Origin: JAQUBU01 sp036677685
Lineage (GTDB): Bacteria > Bacillota > Syntrophomonadia > Syntrophomonadales > Syntrophomonadaceae
NCBI GenBank assembly: GCA_036677685.1
Contig: JAVBWA010000016.1
Location: forward strand, 62,001 to 126,000
Length of the DNA stretch: 64,000 nucleotides
Reading direction: 5' to 3'
The stretch's first letter is position 1. The number at the start of each line of letters is the position of its first letter. The notes beneath the pieces are model-generated. The model worked only from the letters and a program-made list of their open reading frames with translations. It was not told the origin of the DNA and searched no databases. Shown piece after piece: positions 16,774-24,983 of the stretch. Made by a program: the position numbers and the translations under genes.

Positions 16774-17442
16774 TTAACGTAATATTCTTCGCCCGCCCAC
16801 ATAAGTGTTGCCATAATAACCCGAACTGAGCGTTGAGAATATTACTCCTCCACTGCGAGGTGAACTGGAATGTATAAACTGATCACCACCGGAATAAATA
16901 CCTACATGGTCAATACCGCCACGTCCGCAGGCAAAAAACACCAAATCTCCCGGCAGTAAATCTTCTTTGCTGACTTCAGTTCCATTCCTGTACTGGGCGG
17001 CCGCATTATGGGGCAGATCGATATCAAACTGGGCAAACATGTAACGGACAAAACCGGAACAGTCAAAACCACCCGGGCCCGACCCTCCATAACGGTAAGG
17101 AGTTCCTAAATATTCTTGAGCCTTCTCAATTATCCGGCTACCATCCAAAGGGTTCCCGGCTCGTGATGGAGTAGGCACGTTATTATCGGCAATTTGAGGA
17201 GGAATATTGGCAGGTTCTGCTACAGAGGTTTGTACGATTAATTTGGTGCCAATTTTGAGCGCATCTGAATTAAGCTGGTTGGTCTTTTTAATAGTTTCAA
17301 CCGTTGTTCCAAATTTTTGGGCAATAGTCCACAAGCAATCTCCTGATTGAACAGTGTATGTAGTTTCTGCAGCCATCAGGCTTGTCCCAGTAAAAAGCGT
17401 AATAATAAATGCGAGGCACACTATTTTTAAACTTTTAGTCAT
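16774..17442 (-). CDS. Secreted LysM-NlpC/P60 peptidoglycan endopeptidase
   Basis: This is a cell-wall hydrolase that cuts peptide stems of peptidoglycan. A signal peptide (about 1-24, cleavage near MAA-ET) is followed by one LysM domain (YTVQSGDCLWTIAQKFGTT, about 28-71), a Pro/Asn-rich linker and an NlpC/P60 domain (about 100-222). The Cys-His-His triad is visible in FDCSGF (C128), DHVGIY (H179) and FIHSS (H191). The protein is exported and likely acts in wall turnover or spore germination. It is monocistronic or paired with the small gene downstream. Identification of the family is secure; the exact substrate is not. Confidence 0.93.
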   Translation of the reverse strand: MTKSLKIVCLAFIITLFTGTSLMAAETTYTVQSGDCLWTIAQKFGTTVETIKKTNQLNSDALKIGTKLIVQTSVAEPANIPPQIADNNVPTPSRAGNPLDGSRIIEKAQEYLGTPYRYGGSGPGGFDCSGFVRYMFAQFDIDLPHNAAAQYRNGTEVSKEDLLPGDLVFFACGRGGIDHVGIYSGGDQFIHSSSPRSGGVIFSTLSSGYYGNTYVGGRRILR

Positions 17443-17540
17443 TCTTTCCCTACCTTTCGCAGAACATAGATGCTTTGCCTTTTTATTCTACAAAGGTAGT
17501 AAAAATTCCTGCATGATTATAAATATTTTAACAGTTTCGT

Positions 17541-18371
17541 TTAATTTCCGGTTCGATGTGCCAATATTCTTGCCATTAAATCCCCGGTAATGAAACTGCA
17601 GCCCAGACTATTGCGCAAGTTATCATTACTGTTGCCATGATAATCAGAACCGCCGGTAACCAACAAATTATATTCCGTACTCAGGTCCAAAAATCTTGCA
17701 ATCTGATCTTCGTTGTGTTGTGGGTAATATACTTCAATACCCTCTATACCCATCTTGATGAGATTAAATATTATGTTCCTGTCCGTTATCAAGCCTGGAT
17801 GAGCCAGTACCGGTATCCCTCCCGCCGCTTTAATCAATTCGATGGCTTCCTGGGGTAAGAATTTATATCGGTTTACGTAGGCTGGTTTCCCCTTGCCAAT
17901 GTATTTATTAAAAGCTTCAGCCATGGAAGCAACATAATTATTTTGAATCATAGCCAGGGCAATGTGGGGTCTGCCGATTAAATCCCCCCGGGCAAGATCT
18001 TGCACTTCCGCAAAACTAACAGACATTCCCAATCTATTGATTTTATTAATCATTTTTTCGGCTCTTTCGTACCTAGCTTTTTTTATTTCTTCCAGGCGTC
18101 TTATAAGTCTAGAATTATAATAATCGATAAAATAACCTAGAATGTGAATCTCCTGCTCCCCGGCTTCGGTATTCAGTTCAATGCCCGGCAGAATATCAAT
18201 ATTTAGAGCTTTTTCTTTTTTGTACATTATGGCCGGTTCCAGACCTTCAATGGTATCATGATCGGTAATAGCTATTCCCTGTATACCTGAGGCTATTGCC
18301 AAATCAACAAGTTTGGGGGGACTTAAAGCTCCATCCGAGGCTGAAGTGTGAATATGCAAATCATATCTCAT
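17541..18371 (-). CDS. PHP-domain metal-dependent phosphoesterase (RNase AM/TrpH-like)
   Basis: The 276-residue protein is a single PHP domain of the YciV/TrpH group, whose characterised members hydrolyse 3',5'-nucleoside bisphosphates or trim RNA 5' ends. Metal-binding motifs are visible: HIHTSASDG (H6, H8), ITDHDTIEG (D37, H38, D39), ILPGIELN, RPHIALA and PVLAHPG, plus GGSDYHG near the C-terminus. The ATG at 18371 overlaps the end of the dipeptidase gene by 11 bases, so the two are translationally coupled. Physiological substrate is not evident. Confidence 0.87.
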   Translation of the reverse strand: MRYDLHIHTSASDGALSPPKLVDLAIASGIQGIAITDHDTIEGLEPAIMYKKEKALNIDILPGIELNTEAGEQEIHILGYFIDYYNSRLIRRLEEIKKARYERAEKMINKINRLGMSVSFAEVQDLARGDLIGRPHIALAMIQNNYVASMAEAFNKYIGKGKPAYVNRYKFLPQEAIELIKAAGGIPVLAHPGLITDRNIIFNLIKMGIEGIEVYYPQHNEDQIARFLDLSTEYNLLVTGGSDYHGNSNDNLRNSLGCSFITGDLMARILAHRTGN

Positions 18372-19317
18372 GCTGAAACTCCTCGTTATTACTCATTACT
18401 TCCTTAATAACCCTTAGTGCATTTCCTCCTAATACCATTTCCACTTCTCTGGGGCTGAATCCTCTCTCTAGCAATTTTTTTGCCATATCCTTATATCCCT
18501 GCACTCCGGGCAATACAATGTGATCAGCGCCGTCAAAATCCGAGCCCAAACCGACGTGTTCAATTCCAATGAGCTCAGCAATATAAACGATATGGTCTAT
18601 CAGGTCATGAAGCTCACAAACCCCGTCTTCTTTTACAAAGTCAGCTACTTGATTGATGCCCACAACACCTCCATTTATAGCCAGGGTTTTTAATTGCCGG
18701 TCATCCAGGTTTCTCCAGTGCGGGCACAAGGCCCGTGCATTGGCATGACTGACCAATATGGGATGCTGATAATACTCAAAAGCTTCATAATAACCTGGTT
18801 CAGCCAGATGGGATAAATCCAGCAGCATCCCCAGTTTATTCATTTCGGCAATTATTTCCCGGCCTTTTGTACTCAAGCCACCGGCTTTTTCCCTTTCGTA
18901 TAAGCCATCAGCCAGATAATTGCGATTATTCCATGTTAACCCCAGGCTGCGCAAACCCAATCTGTATAATACCCTTAGAATTTCTACATCGGTTCCCAGG
19001 GCTTCGCCCCCTTCGAGATGCAGGATACAACCTATTTTGGAGGAATTGCCCGTTTTTACAATATCTTCATATTCATTTACTTGATACAAGTAATTAGGGT
19101 TATTCGCCATTTCAAAATGGTATTTATCAATTTGTTTTAAAATTTGCCTTAAAGCCAGATTTGATTCGGTGGGCATGGTAAACAAGGCAAACACTTGTAC
19201 TTTCATACCTGCCTCTAATGCCCGCCCAATATCAAAATGACCGGTGTTTTCAAAGAGCTGCTCATTTCGCTCATAAATGGCAGAGATGGTGTCACAATGC
19301 AGATCAACGATTTTCAA
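18361..19317 (-). CDS. Membrane-dipeptidase family (M19) zinc peptidase
   Basis: Peptidase family M19 enzymes hydrolyse dipeptides, including some with D-residues. The 318-residue protein shows the metal and active-site pattern: LHCDT (HxD, residues 7-9), HLEGGEAL (bridging Glu), LLDLSHLAE and LVSHANARAL (His ligands) and VGLGSDFDGAD. No signal peptide is present, so it is cytosolic as usual for bacterial members. The TTG start at 19317 has AAAGGAGG seven bases upstream. The PHP gene overlaps its end. Which dipeptide it uses cannot be told from sequence. Confidence 0.92.
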   Translation of the reverse strand: MKIVDLHCDTISAIYERNEQLFENTGHFDIGRALEAGMKVQVFALFTMPTESNLALRQILKQIDKYHFEMANNPNYLYQVNEYEDIVKTGNSSKIGCILHLEGGEALGTDVEILRVLYRLGLRSLGLTWNNRNYLADGLYEREKAGGLSTKGREIIAEMNKLGMLLDLSHLAEPGYYEAFEYYQHPILVSHANARALCPHWRNLDDRQLKTLAINGGVVGINQVADFVKEDGVCELHDLIDHIVYIAELIGIEHVGLGSDFDGADHIVLPGVQGYKDMAKKLLERGFSPREVEMVLGGNALRVIKEVMSNNEEFQHEI

Positions 19318-19338
19318 TAGTATTCCTCCTTTACGTAA

Positions 19339-19364
19339 AACAACCTGCCTTCCAGCAGGTTGTT
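19339..19364 (-). terminator. Hairpin just upstream of the dipeptidase gene
   Basis: The 10-bp arms AACAACCTGC and GCAGGTTGTT enclose six bases; on the minus strand the stem ends in GTTTTACG. It could end transcription coming from spoVS or act as an attenuator, being only 22 bases before the dipeptidase start. Confidence 0.55.
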
Positions 19365-19389
19365 AACACTTTCAATATTAAGCATATTC

Positions 19390-19516
19390 TTAAGCATCGG
19401 AAGAAACTGCAGAGCAGTTTCAACACACCACCGCAACGAGGTGGGAGGTTATAACCCGCTGTTTGGTTAATAGTAATCCGACTACTTAAAAAGCGGGAAT
19501 ATTTTTTCGCCTTGTT
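19390..19516 (+). repeat. Family 1 intergenic repeat, copy E (tandem with F)
   Basis: TTAAGCATCGGAAGAAACTG, hairpin arms GAAACTGC/GCAGTTTC, AACGAGGTG, TATAACCCGC, ACTTAAAAAGCGGGAA and a final CGCCTTGTT that pairs with AACGAGGTG through two G-U pairs. Copy F begins directly at its end, with a period of about 126 bases. Confidence 0.87.
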
Positions 19517-19647
19517 TAAGCATCCGAAGAAACTGCGAAGCAGTTTCAACACACCGCTGCAACGAGGCGGGAGATTGGAACCCGTTGCCTGGTTTGTTAA
19601 TAAAAATCCGACTACTTAAAAAAGCGGGAATATTTTTTCGCCTTGTT
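19515..19647 (+). repeat. Family 1 intergenic repeat, copy F (tandem with E)
   Basis: Head-to-tail with copy E and closely similar to it. The internal AACGAGGCG pairs with the terminal CGCCTTGTT with one G-U pair. E and F together fill almost the whole 334-base gap between spoVS and the dipeptidase gene; nothing else is seen there apart from the hairpin at 19339-19364. Confidence 0.87.
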
Positions 19648-19651
19648 ATAT

Positions 19652-19912
19652 CTATCTGGGTTCAATAATCAACTTTATAGCGGTTCGCTCTTCGCCATCT
19701 ATGCTTATATCAGTAAAAGCGGGTATACAAATCAGGTCCATTCCACTCGGAGCAACAAATCCTCTGGCAATAGCAATTGCTTTAATTGATTGGTTAATAG
19801 CACCAGCACCAATGGCTTGTATTTCGGCAGCTCCCTTTTCTCGCAAAACTCCGGCAAGGGCACCTGCAACTGAGTTTGGACTGGATTTAGCTGAAACCTT
19901 TAATACTTCCAT
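19652..19912 (-). CDS. spoVS: Stage V sporulation protein S
   Basis: SpoVS is a small Alba-fold-like protein needed for late sporulation in Bacillus; its molecular action is not well defined. The 86-residue product matches the family end to end (MEVLKVSAKSSPNSVAGALA, GAGAINQSIKAIAIARGFVA, DGEERTAIKLIIEPR). GGGAGG precedes the ATG. It follows ymdB, as in Bacillus subtilis rny-ymdB-spoVS. Confidence 0.96.
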   Translation of the reverse strand: MEVLKVSAKSSPNSVAGALAGVLREKGAAEIQAIGAGAINQSIKAIAIARGFVAPSGMDLICIPAFTDISIDGEERTAIKLIIEPR

Positions 19913-20040
19913 TAAATAACCTCCCTTAATAATTAAAAAGTAGATTAGTTGCTCTCTATTATGTATATTCTAAGTTTAAATGGTAATTCCTTCTTTTTGC
20001 AATATGGTTTTTGGTTATTTTTTCTATTTCAAGTAAAATG

Positions 20041-20093
20041 GGACCATCCGCCTGACCCTTATCGCCCTTTTGGGTAAAGATGGAGGATGGTCC
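20041..20093 (-). terminator. Long hairpin between ymdB and spoVS
   Basis: GGACCATCC and GGATGGTCC are 35 bases apart, with an inner ACCC/GGGT pairing. On the minus strand the stem ends with CCCATTTTAC, a weak U tract. It follows the ymdB stop by 18 bases and probably ends or processes that message. Confidence 0.55.
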
Positions 20094-20111
20094 TATAATT
20101 TAAATGTTTAC

Positions 20112-20897
20112 TTAAGCAGGGGAACGATATGAAATTCTTGTAATGATTTTGACCTTATTAGTTTCATCATCCAATTCCAGAACAACACCCTGTAATTGAA
20201 CGGGACCCTTAGCCACCTCGAGGCGAACCGGACGCTGGGTAATCAGCTTGTTTATAACCTGCTCTTTATCCATACCCAGAATGGAATCCTCCGGTCCGGT
20301 CATACCCATATCAGTTATATAGGCAGTTCCTCCCGGCATTATTCGCTCGTCGGCGGTTTGAATATGGGTGTGAGTCCCCAGTACCGCTGAAACCCGACCA
20401 TCGAAATAATGGCCAAAAGCCAACTTCTCTGATGTAGCCTCAGCATGGAAATCGACGACAATAATGTCAACCTGTGCATCCAAATCCTTAAGAATTTCTT
20501 CCACCATCCGGAAGGGACAATCCAAAGCCGTTAAAAACACCCTGCCTGAAGCATTAATTACAGCCAATTTTTTGTTAAAACCAGCCGAGTACACATGATA
20601 ACCTTGCCCCGGGCAATAGGGAGGATAGTTGGCAGGCCGAATTAAACGGGGTTCATCATCTATGCAAGCAAATATATCCTTATTGTCCCATACATGGTTG
20701 CCCATGGTTAGCACATCAATATTTAAAGCCAGTAATTCCTGCATTACATCTTTGGTTAAACCTCTGCCACCAGCCGCATTTTCTGCATTAGCTATAGTGA
20801 AATCAATATTATACTTTTTATGAATCTCCGGCAGCAAGCTGCGTATAGCCTTGCGGCCGGGCTTACCTACTATGTCACCTAAAACCAGTATATTCAA
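20112..20897 (-). CDS. ymdB: YmdB family metallophosphoesterase
   Basis: YmdB is a calcineurin-like phosphodiesterase that acts on 2',3'-cyclic nucleotides and influences RNA turnover and development in Bacillus. The 261-residue protein has the TIGR00282-type motifs: LGDIVGKPGRKAI (metal Asp), NAENAAGG, TMGNHVWDN, VDFHAEATSEK and VLGTHTHIQTADE. It sits between spoVS and rny with one small gene in between, the conserved neighbourhood. The TAA is followed by a long hairpin. Confidence 0.94.
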   Translation of the reverse strand: MNILVLGDIVGKPGRKAIRSLLPEIHKKYNIDFTIANAENAAGGRGLTKDVMQELLALNIDVLTMGNHVWDNKDIFACIDDEPRLIRPANYPPYCPGQGYHVYSAGFNKKLAVINASGRVFLTALDCPFRMVEEILKDLDAQVDIIVVDFHAEATSEKLAFGHYFDGRVSAVLGTHTHIQTADERIMPGGTAYITDMGMTGPEDSILGMDKEQVINKLITQRPVRLEVAKGPVQLQGVVLELDDETNKVKIITRISYRSPA

Positions 20898-20912
20898 AAT
20901 TACCCTCCACTT

Positions 20913-21404
20913 TTAATTATTGAATACCAGCACCCTGCCTTCCTGGCGATAAGCCAAAAAACTAGTGGCACCAACATTGCCGGTATTAAGTTTGTTAAGC
21001 AAATCCTTCTTTAAGCGTTTTTTGACCGAATCTGCAACTATAATTCTTTCATCTGCCTTAAATAACGAGTCTCCAAATTCTTCACGCACCATATGCAGCA
21101 GCAGTTCAATTTCCTCTTCATCCAGGGTCTTAATATCACGGTAGATTCTCAAGAAATTGATTCCCCCGTTTTCCTCAAAGGATAAATTCATGAGAGACGG
21201 CAAAGTTGATGATAGTTTATGGAAAATCAGCAGACAGTCTTCAATTTTTTTTATAAAAGTTTCTTTATGAACCTTATCAATATTACGATTTAAGGCCAAT
21301 TCCAAAAATATTGTTTCCTGATCTGTTTGGTATTTCACGGCATTTAACTCGGGATATTTTAAAGATATACTTATAAAAATATCCAATCCCAAATCATTAT
21401 TCAT
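20913..21404 (-). CDS. Hypothetical protein between rny and ymdB
   Basis: I do not recognise this protein (about 163 residues from the ATG at 21404, or 178 from a TTG at 21449). The ATG at 21404 has AAGGGG ten bases upstream and is preferred. It has no membrane segment or signal peptide; it has alternating charged strands and helices and a basic patch (KKRLKKDLLNKLN, near the C-terminus). Its stop is 15 bases from the ymdB start, so the two are probably one operon and may share a role in RNA turnover; that is inference only. Confidence 0.72.
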   Translation of the reverse strand: MNNDLGLDIFISISLKYPELNAVKYQTDQETIFLELALNRNIDKVHKETFIKKIEDCLLIFHKLSSTLPSLMNLSFEENGGINFLRIYRDIKTLDEEEIELLLHMVREEFGDSLFKADERIIVADSVKKRLKKDLLNKLNTGNVGATSFLAYRQEGRVLVFNN

Positions 21405-21599
21405 TAAACATTTTCCCCTTAAGGCATTTAATATAAACTCTTTCTTCAAAAGACCCCAAAGTCCTTTAATATAGGATTGAGAATTTGTGGCAGCTTTACA
21501 AATCTTGTATGGACCTGTTCTCCTACTATATACTTGCCTTAATGCGAACCTATCCTAGTACCCTGTCAACCCTAATTCTATATCTTCTTGTCAATAAGT

Positions 21600-21758
21600 C
21601 AGGCCGAGCAAAAGAAGTGAAGAGCAAGGTATTCAAAAAGCCCGTGATTGAAAGGGGACGGACCTTCTGCTTCGCAGTAAGGTCCGTCCCCTTATAGAGT
21701 ACGTCGAATAAACGGGCTTCTTGGATAACGCAGCTATTCGCCTTTTTTGCTCGGCCTG
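21600..21758. repeat. Nested palindromic repeat, family 2, copy 1
   Basis: Outer arms CAGGCCGAGCAAAA and TTTTGCTCGGCCTG are perfect inverted repeats. Inside lie AAGCCCGT/ACGGGCTT and a 15-bp perfect stem AAGGGGACGGACCTT/AAGGTCCGTCCCCTT around CTGCTTCGCAG-like sequence. It fills most of the gap between the hypothetical gene and rny. The rest of that gap (21450-21599) shows nothing recognisable. Confidence 0.88.
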
Positions 21759-21808
21759 AAAGGGTTTCGTAAAGCCCTTTTAAACATTCCCATAACCAAG
21801 CCAATTAT

Positions 21809-23359
21809 TTATTTGGCAAACTCAACCGACCTGGTTTCTCTAATAACCACTACTTTGATTTGACCTGGATAATCCAGTTCACTCTCAACTTTGTCCGCAA
21901 TTTCGCGGGCCAAGTTGATGGCTTTCAGATCATCAATTTCATCGGGTTTAACAATTATGCGAATTTCTCTACCCGCCTGAATGGCGAATGTGCGGTCAAC
22001 TCCGGCAAAAGATTCAGCAACCGCTTCAAGTTTTTCCAGACGTTTGATATAAGTCTCCAGAGTTTCTCTGCGTGCTCCCGGCCTGGATGCGGATATGGCA
22101 TCTGCGGCTTGAATAAGTACAGCTTCAACAGTTTCGGGTATTATGTCACCGTGATGAGCTGCTATACCATGAATAACATCCTTATTCTCACGGTATTTCT
22201 TGGCCAAATCCACACCGATTTCCACATGGGGACCTACAACCTCATGATCTACTGATTTTCCTATATCATGAAGCAAGCCGGCCCGTTTGGCCAACATTAT
22301 GTCTACCCCCAGCTCGGCTGCCATTATGCCAGCCAAATGGGCAACTTCAATTGAATGCCGAAGCACATTTTGCCCGTAACTGGTACGGTATTTTAATCTA
22401 CCCAGAAGTCTGATTATTTCGGGGTGCAATCCATGTACTCCAACTTCAAATGCGGCCTGTTCTCCAACTTCCCGCATTTCCTGTTCGATATCCTTTTTGG
22501 CCTTTTCAACCATTTCTTCAATGCGAGCTGGATGAATACGTCCATCGGATACCAGATTACCCAGAGCAACTCGGGCGATTTCCCTGCGAATTGGATCGAA
22601 TGAAGACAAAATAACTGCTTCAGGTGTATCATCAATAATTAAATCTACTCCCGTTAATGCTTCGAAATTCCTTATATTGCGCCCTTCCCTGCCAATAATG
22701 CGGCCTTTCATTTCATCATTGGGTAAAGGTACCACCGATACCGTGGTTTCTGAAACTACATCCGCAGCACATTTCTGAATGGCTAGTGACACAACATTCT
22801 TGGCCCGTTTGTCCGCTTCTTCCTTGGCTTCGGCCTCCAGATTCTTGATCATTATGGCCGTTTCCTGGCGTATTTGTTGTCCCACATTATATAACAATAA
22901 CTCTTTGGCATCTTCAGAACTCAAACCCGAAAGACGTTCCAACTCTTTTAATTGCTGGGTAAGAATAAGCTGCAAATCTTGCTGGGTTTTTTCAGTTTCC
23001 TTTTCTTTTTCGGCCAGTATGTTTTCTTTTTTCTCTATATTCTCGGTTTTCTTATCCAGACTTTCTTCCTTTTGAATTAACCGTCTTTCAATCCGGTCCA
23101 ATTCACGGCGTCTTTCCCGGACATCCTTTTCAGATTCCTGACGAGCGCGGTGAATTTCATCCTTGGCTTCAAGTAGAATTTCCTTTTTCTTGGCTTCCGC
23201 TTCCTTGCCTGCCTCATCCAAAATACGGGCAATTTCTTCTTCAGCCTTCCCCATTCTACTCTCTGCTATAGTTCTTCTTGCATAATATCCGGCAAAAAGA
23301 CCTACTGCCAAAGAAAGAGTAATAACTAAAAAACTTGCTACGCTATTTATATTTTTCAC
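21809..23359 (-). CDS. rny: Ribonuclease Y
   Basis: RNase Y is the membrane-anchored endoribonuclease that begins mRNA decay in many Firmicutes. The 516-residue protein has an N-terminal membrane segment (about 7-27), a long charged coiled coil (about 30-170), a KH RNA-binding domain near 205-270 (GRIIGREGRNIRNFEALTG) and an HD domain with LLHDIGKS near 362. The start is odd: the only canonical in-frame start, GTG at 23359, lies inside the ribosome-binding site AAAGGAGGTGA, and the codon at ideal spacing is ATA (23350). It lies downstream of recA and upstream of ymdB as in Bacillus. Confidence 0.96.
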   Translation of the reverse strand: MKNINSVASFLVITLSLAVGLFAGYYARRTIAESRMGKAEEEIARILDEAGKEAEAKKKEILLEAKDEIHRARQESEKDVRERRRELDRIERRLIQKEESLDKKTENIEKKENILAEKEKETEKTQQDLQLILTQQLKELERLSGLSSEDAKELLLYNVGQQIRQETAIMIKNLEAEAKEEADKRAKNVVSLAIQKCAADVVSETTVSVVPLPNDEMKGRIIGREGRNIRNFEALTGVDLIIDDTPEAVILSSFDPIRREIARVALGNLVSDGRIHPARIEEMVEKAKKDIEQEMREVGEQAAFEVGVHGLHPEIIRLLGRLKYRTSYGQNVLRHSIEVAHLAGIMAAELGVDIMLAKRAGLLHDIGKSVDHEVVGPHVEIGVDLAKKYRENKDVIHGIAAHHGDIIPETVEAVLIQAADAISASRPGARRETLETYIKRLEKLEAVAESFAGVDRTFAIQAGREIRIIVKPDEIDDLKAINLAREIADKVESELDYPGQIKVVVIRETRSVEFAK

Positions 23360-23408
23360 CTCCTTTTACCGCAATGTTTAATATAATCTACTTTTGCTTA
23401 CAACAGAA

Positions 23409-23431
23409 AAAACCGAGTTCAACTCGGTTTT
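23409..23431 (-). terminator. Terminator or attenuator hairpin in the rny leader
   Basis: AAAACCGAG and CTCGGTTTT pair perfectly around TTCAA, and on the minus strand the stem runs into UUUUUUC. It is 50 bases before rny and 450 bases after recA, so it may separate the two genes or attenuate rny. Between it and copy G (23432-23611) only short weak inverted repeats such as CCTATAT/ATATAGG are seen. Confidence 0.72.
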
Positions 23432-23611
23432 ATACGAAGTAATCTGCCTTTTAGTTATCATTTATTCACCAATGTTTTGTATCTGCCTATATTAAGTGGA
23501 TATAGGTCATACTATCCCCTTAAAAATATTCAGTTCTATCCAATGGTGAGCATCTGGCAACTCACTTTAACCCTAAGACAACCTTAAAAATATATGCTAA
23601 ACACATGGTTA

Positions 23612-23744
23612 TAAGAGGCGAAAAGACATCCCCCGCTTCTTTAAACGGTGGGTTTCCTATAAGAAAACAGGGGGCGGAATCTAATCCCTAGCCTCGTTGC
23701 AACGGTGTGTTGAAACTGCTCCGCAGTTTCTTCCGATGCTTAAA
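23612..23744 (-). repeat. Family 1 intergenic repeat, copy G (reverse orientation)
   Basis: The reverse complement reads TTTAAGCATCGGAAGAAACT, the hairpin GAAACTGC-GGA-GCAGTTTC, CAACACACCGTTGCAACGAGG, a degenerate CCGCCCCCTG segment, AAAGAAGCGGGGG and CGCCTCTTA. It lies in the gap of over 500 bases between rny and recA and is one of two copies in this orientation. Confidence 0.87.
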
Positions 23745-23876
23745 ATACCCGTGTATACTTCCATATTTTAAAGTGGAAAAATCTATATTAATCTCCAGCA
23801 GTCTATACGGTCAAGTTATTAGGCATTACTTCTAACCGGTAGTCTGCTCTAATTTTATTTAGTTTGCATAATGATG

Positions 23877-24914
23877 TCAAGTTTCCTCTGCGGGGATTGG
23901 TGCGATTTCTATTTCTTTAACGCCTTCTCTAATTTTGCTTTCCAGTAAAACATAAAAATCAGGGTTGTTTTTTATATATTCTTTGGCATTTTCCCGTCCT
24001 TGACCCAGACGTTCACCTGCAAAGGAATACCATGAACCGCTTTTTTGAATAATATCACTGCTTACCGCAATATCTAAAAGGTCACCTTCTTTGGAAATAC
24101 CGCTGCCGTACATTATATCAAATTCAATCGATTTGAAAGGTGGTGCAACTTTATTCTTCACAACTTTGATCTTGGTCCGGTTGCCAATAAGGTCGGTTCC
24201 CTGTTTTATGGCTTCACCTTTGCGAACTTCGATGCGGACCGATGAATAAAACTTCAAAGCCCGGCCTCCGGTTGTGGTTTCCGGGTTGCCATAAATAACC
24301 CCTACTTTTTCTCTGATCTGGTTGATAAACAAGACACAGGCATTGGATTTACCAATATGCGCGGTGAGTTTTCTCAAAGCCTGGGACATCAAACGAGCCT
24401 GCAGGCCGACATGGACATCGCCCATATCCCCATCCAACTCGGCTTTAGGGACCAGAGCAGCCACCGAATCAATTACTACGATATCAATAGCCCCGCTCCT
24501 TACCAAAGCTTCAGCAATTTCCAGGGCCTGTTCGCCATAATCAGGTTGGGCAACCAGCAAATTATTAATATCAACTCCTAATTTACGGGCATATAAGGGA
24601 TCAAGAGCATGTTCAGCATCAATAAATGCTGCCATTCCTCCCTCCTTTTGCGCCTGGGCTATAGCATGCAAAGCAACTGTGGTTTTACCCGAGGACTCGG
24701 GACCAAATATTTCTATTACCCGGCCTTTGGGCAACCCTCCAACCCCTAAGGCCAAATCCAGAGACATGCAGCCCGTCGAAATAACCTCCACATTCATATT
24801 GGCTGCTTCACCCAGTTTCATTATGGAACCCTTGCCAAATTGTTTTTCTATGTTTTTTATCGTGTTACCCAGGGCTTCAATCTTTCCCTTGTTAACTTCG
24901 TTATTCTCCACCAT
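23877..24914 (-). CDS. recA: RecA recombinase
   Basis: RecA forms filaments on single-stranded DNA, drives strand exchange and triggers LexA self-cleavage. The 345-residue protein is full length, with Walker A GPESSGKT (71-78), the LLVAQPDYGEQALEI and VALVPKAELDGDMGD segments and the GGRALKFYSSVRIEVRK core. The ATG at 24914 has GAGGGGG upstream. A consensus promoter and a LexA-type box overlap its start site, so SOS autoregulation is expected. cinA and thpR lie upstream, as in other Firmicutes. Confidence 0.98.
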   Translation of the reverse strand: MVENNEVNKGKIEALGNTIKNIEKQFGKGSIMKLGEAANMNVEVISTGCMSLDLALGVGGLPKGRVIEIFGPESSGKTTVALHAIAQAQKEGGMAAFIDAEHALDPLYARKLGVDINNLLVAQPDYGEQALEIAEALVRSGAIDIVVIDSVAALVPKAELDGDMGDVHVGLQARLMSQALRKLTAHIGKSNACVLFINQIREKVGVIYGNPETTTGGRALKFYSSVRIEVRKGEAIKQGTDLIGNRTKIKVVKNKVAPPFKSIEFDIMYGSGISKEGDLLDIAVSSDIIQKSGSWYSFAGERLGQGRENAKEYIKNNPDFYVLLESKIREGVKEIEIAPIPAEET

Positions 24915-24924
24915 CAGTCCCCCT

Positions 24925-24938
24925 CAAACATATGTTCG
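24925..24938 (-). promoter_or_regulatory. LexA operator of recA
   Basis: CGAACATATGTTTG matches the Gram-positive LexA box CGAACRNRYGTTYC at 13 of 14 positions. It lies ten bases before the recA start codon and just downstream of the promoter's -10, where bound LexA would block transcription. Confidence 0.85.
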
Positions 24939-24946
24939 CTTTAAAC

Positions 24947-24976
24947 ATTATAATCTTATCATCAAAATATTGTCAA
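24947..24976 (-). promoter_or_regulatory. Sigma-A promoter of recA
   Basis: On the minus strand TTGACA (24971-24976) and TATAAT (24947-24952) match both consensus hexamers exactly, with an 18-base spacer. Transcription should begin near 24940, inside the LexA box. Confidence 0.85.
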
Positions 24977-24983
24977 TTAATTT

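Noticed and set aside
19390..19647. CRISPR array
   Set aside because: There are only two adjacent repeat units of about 126 bases with no short uniform spacers, and no cas genes are present.
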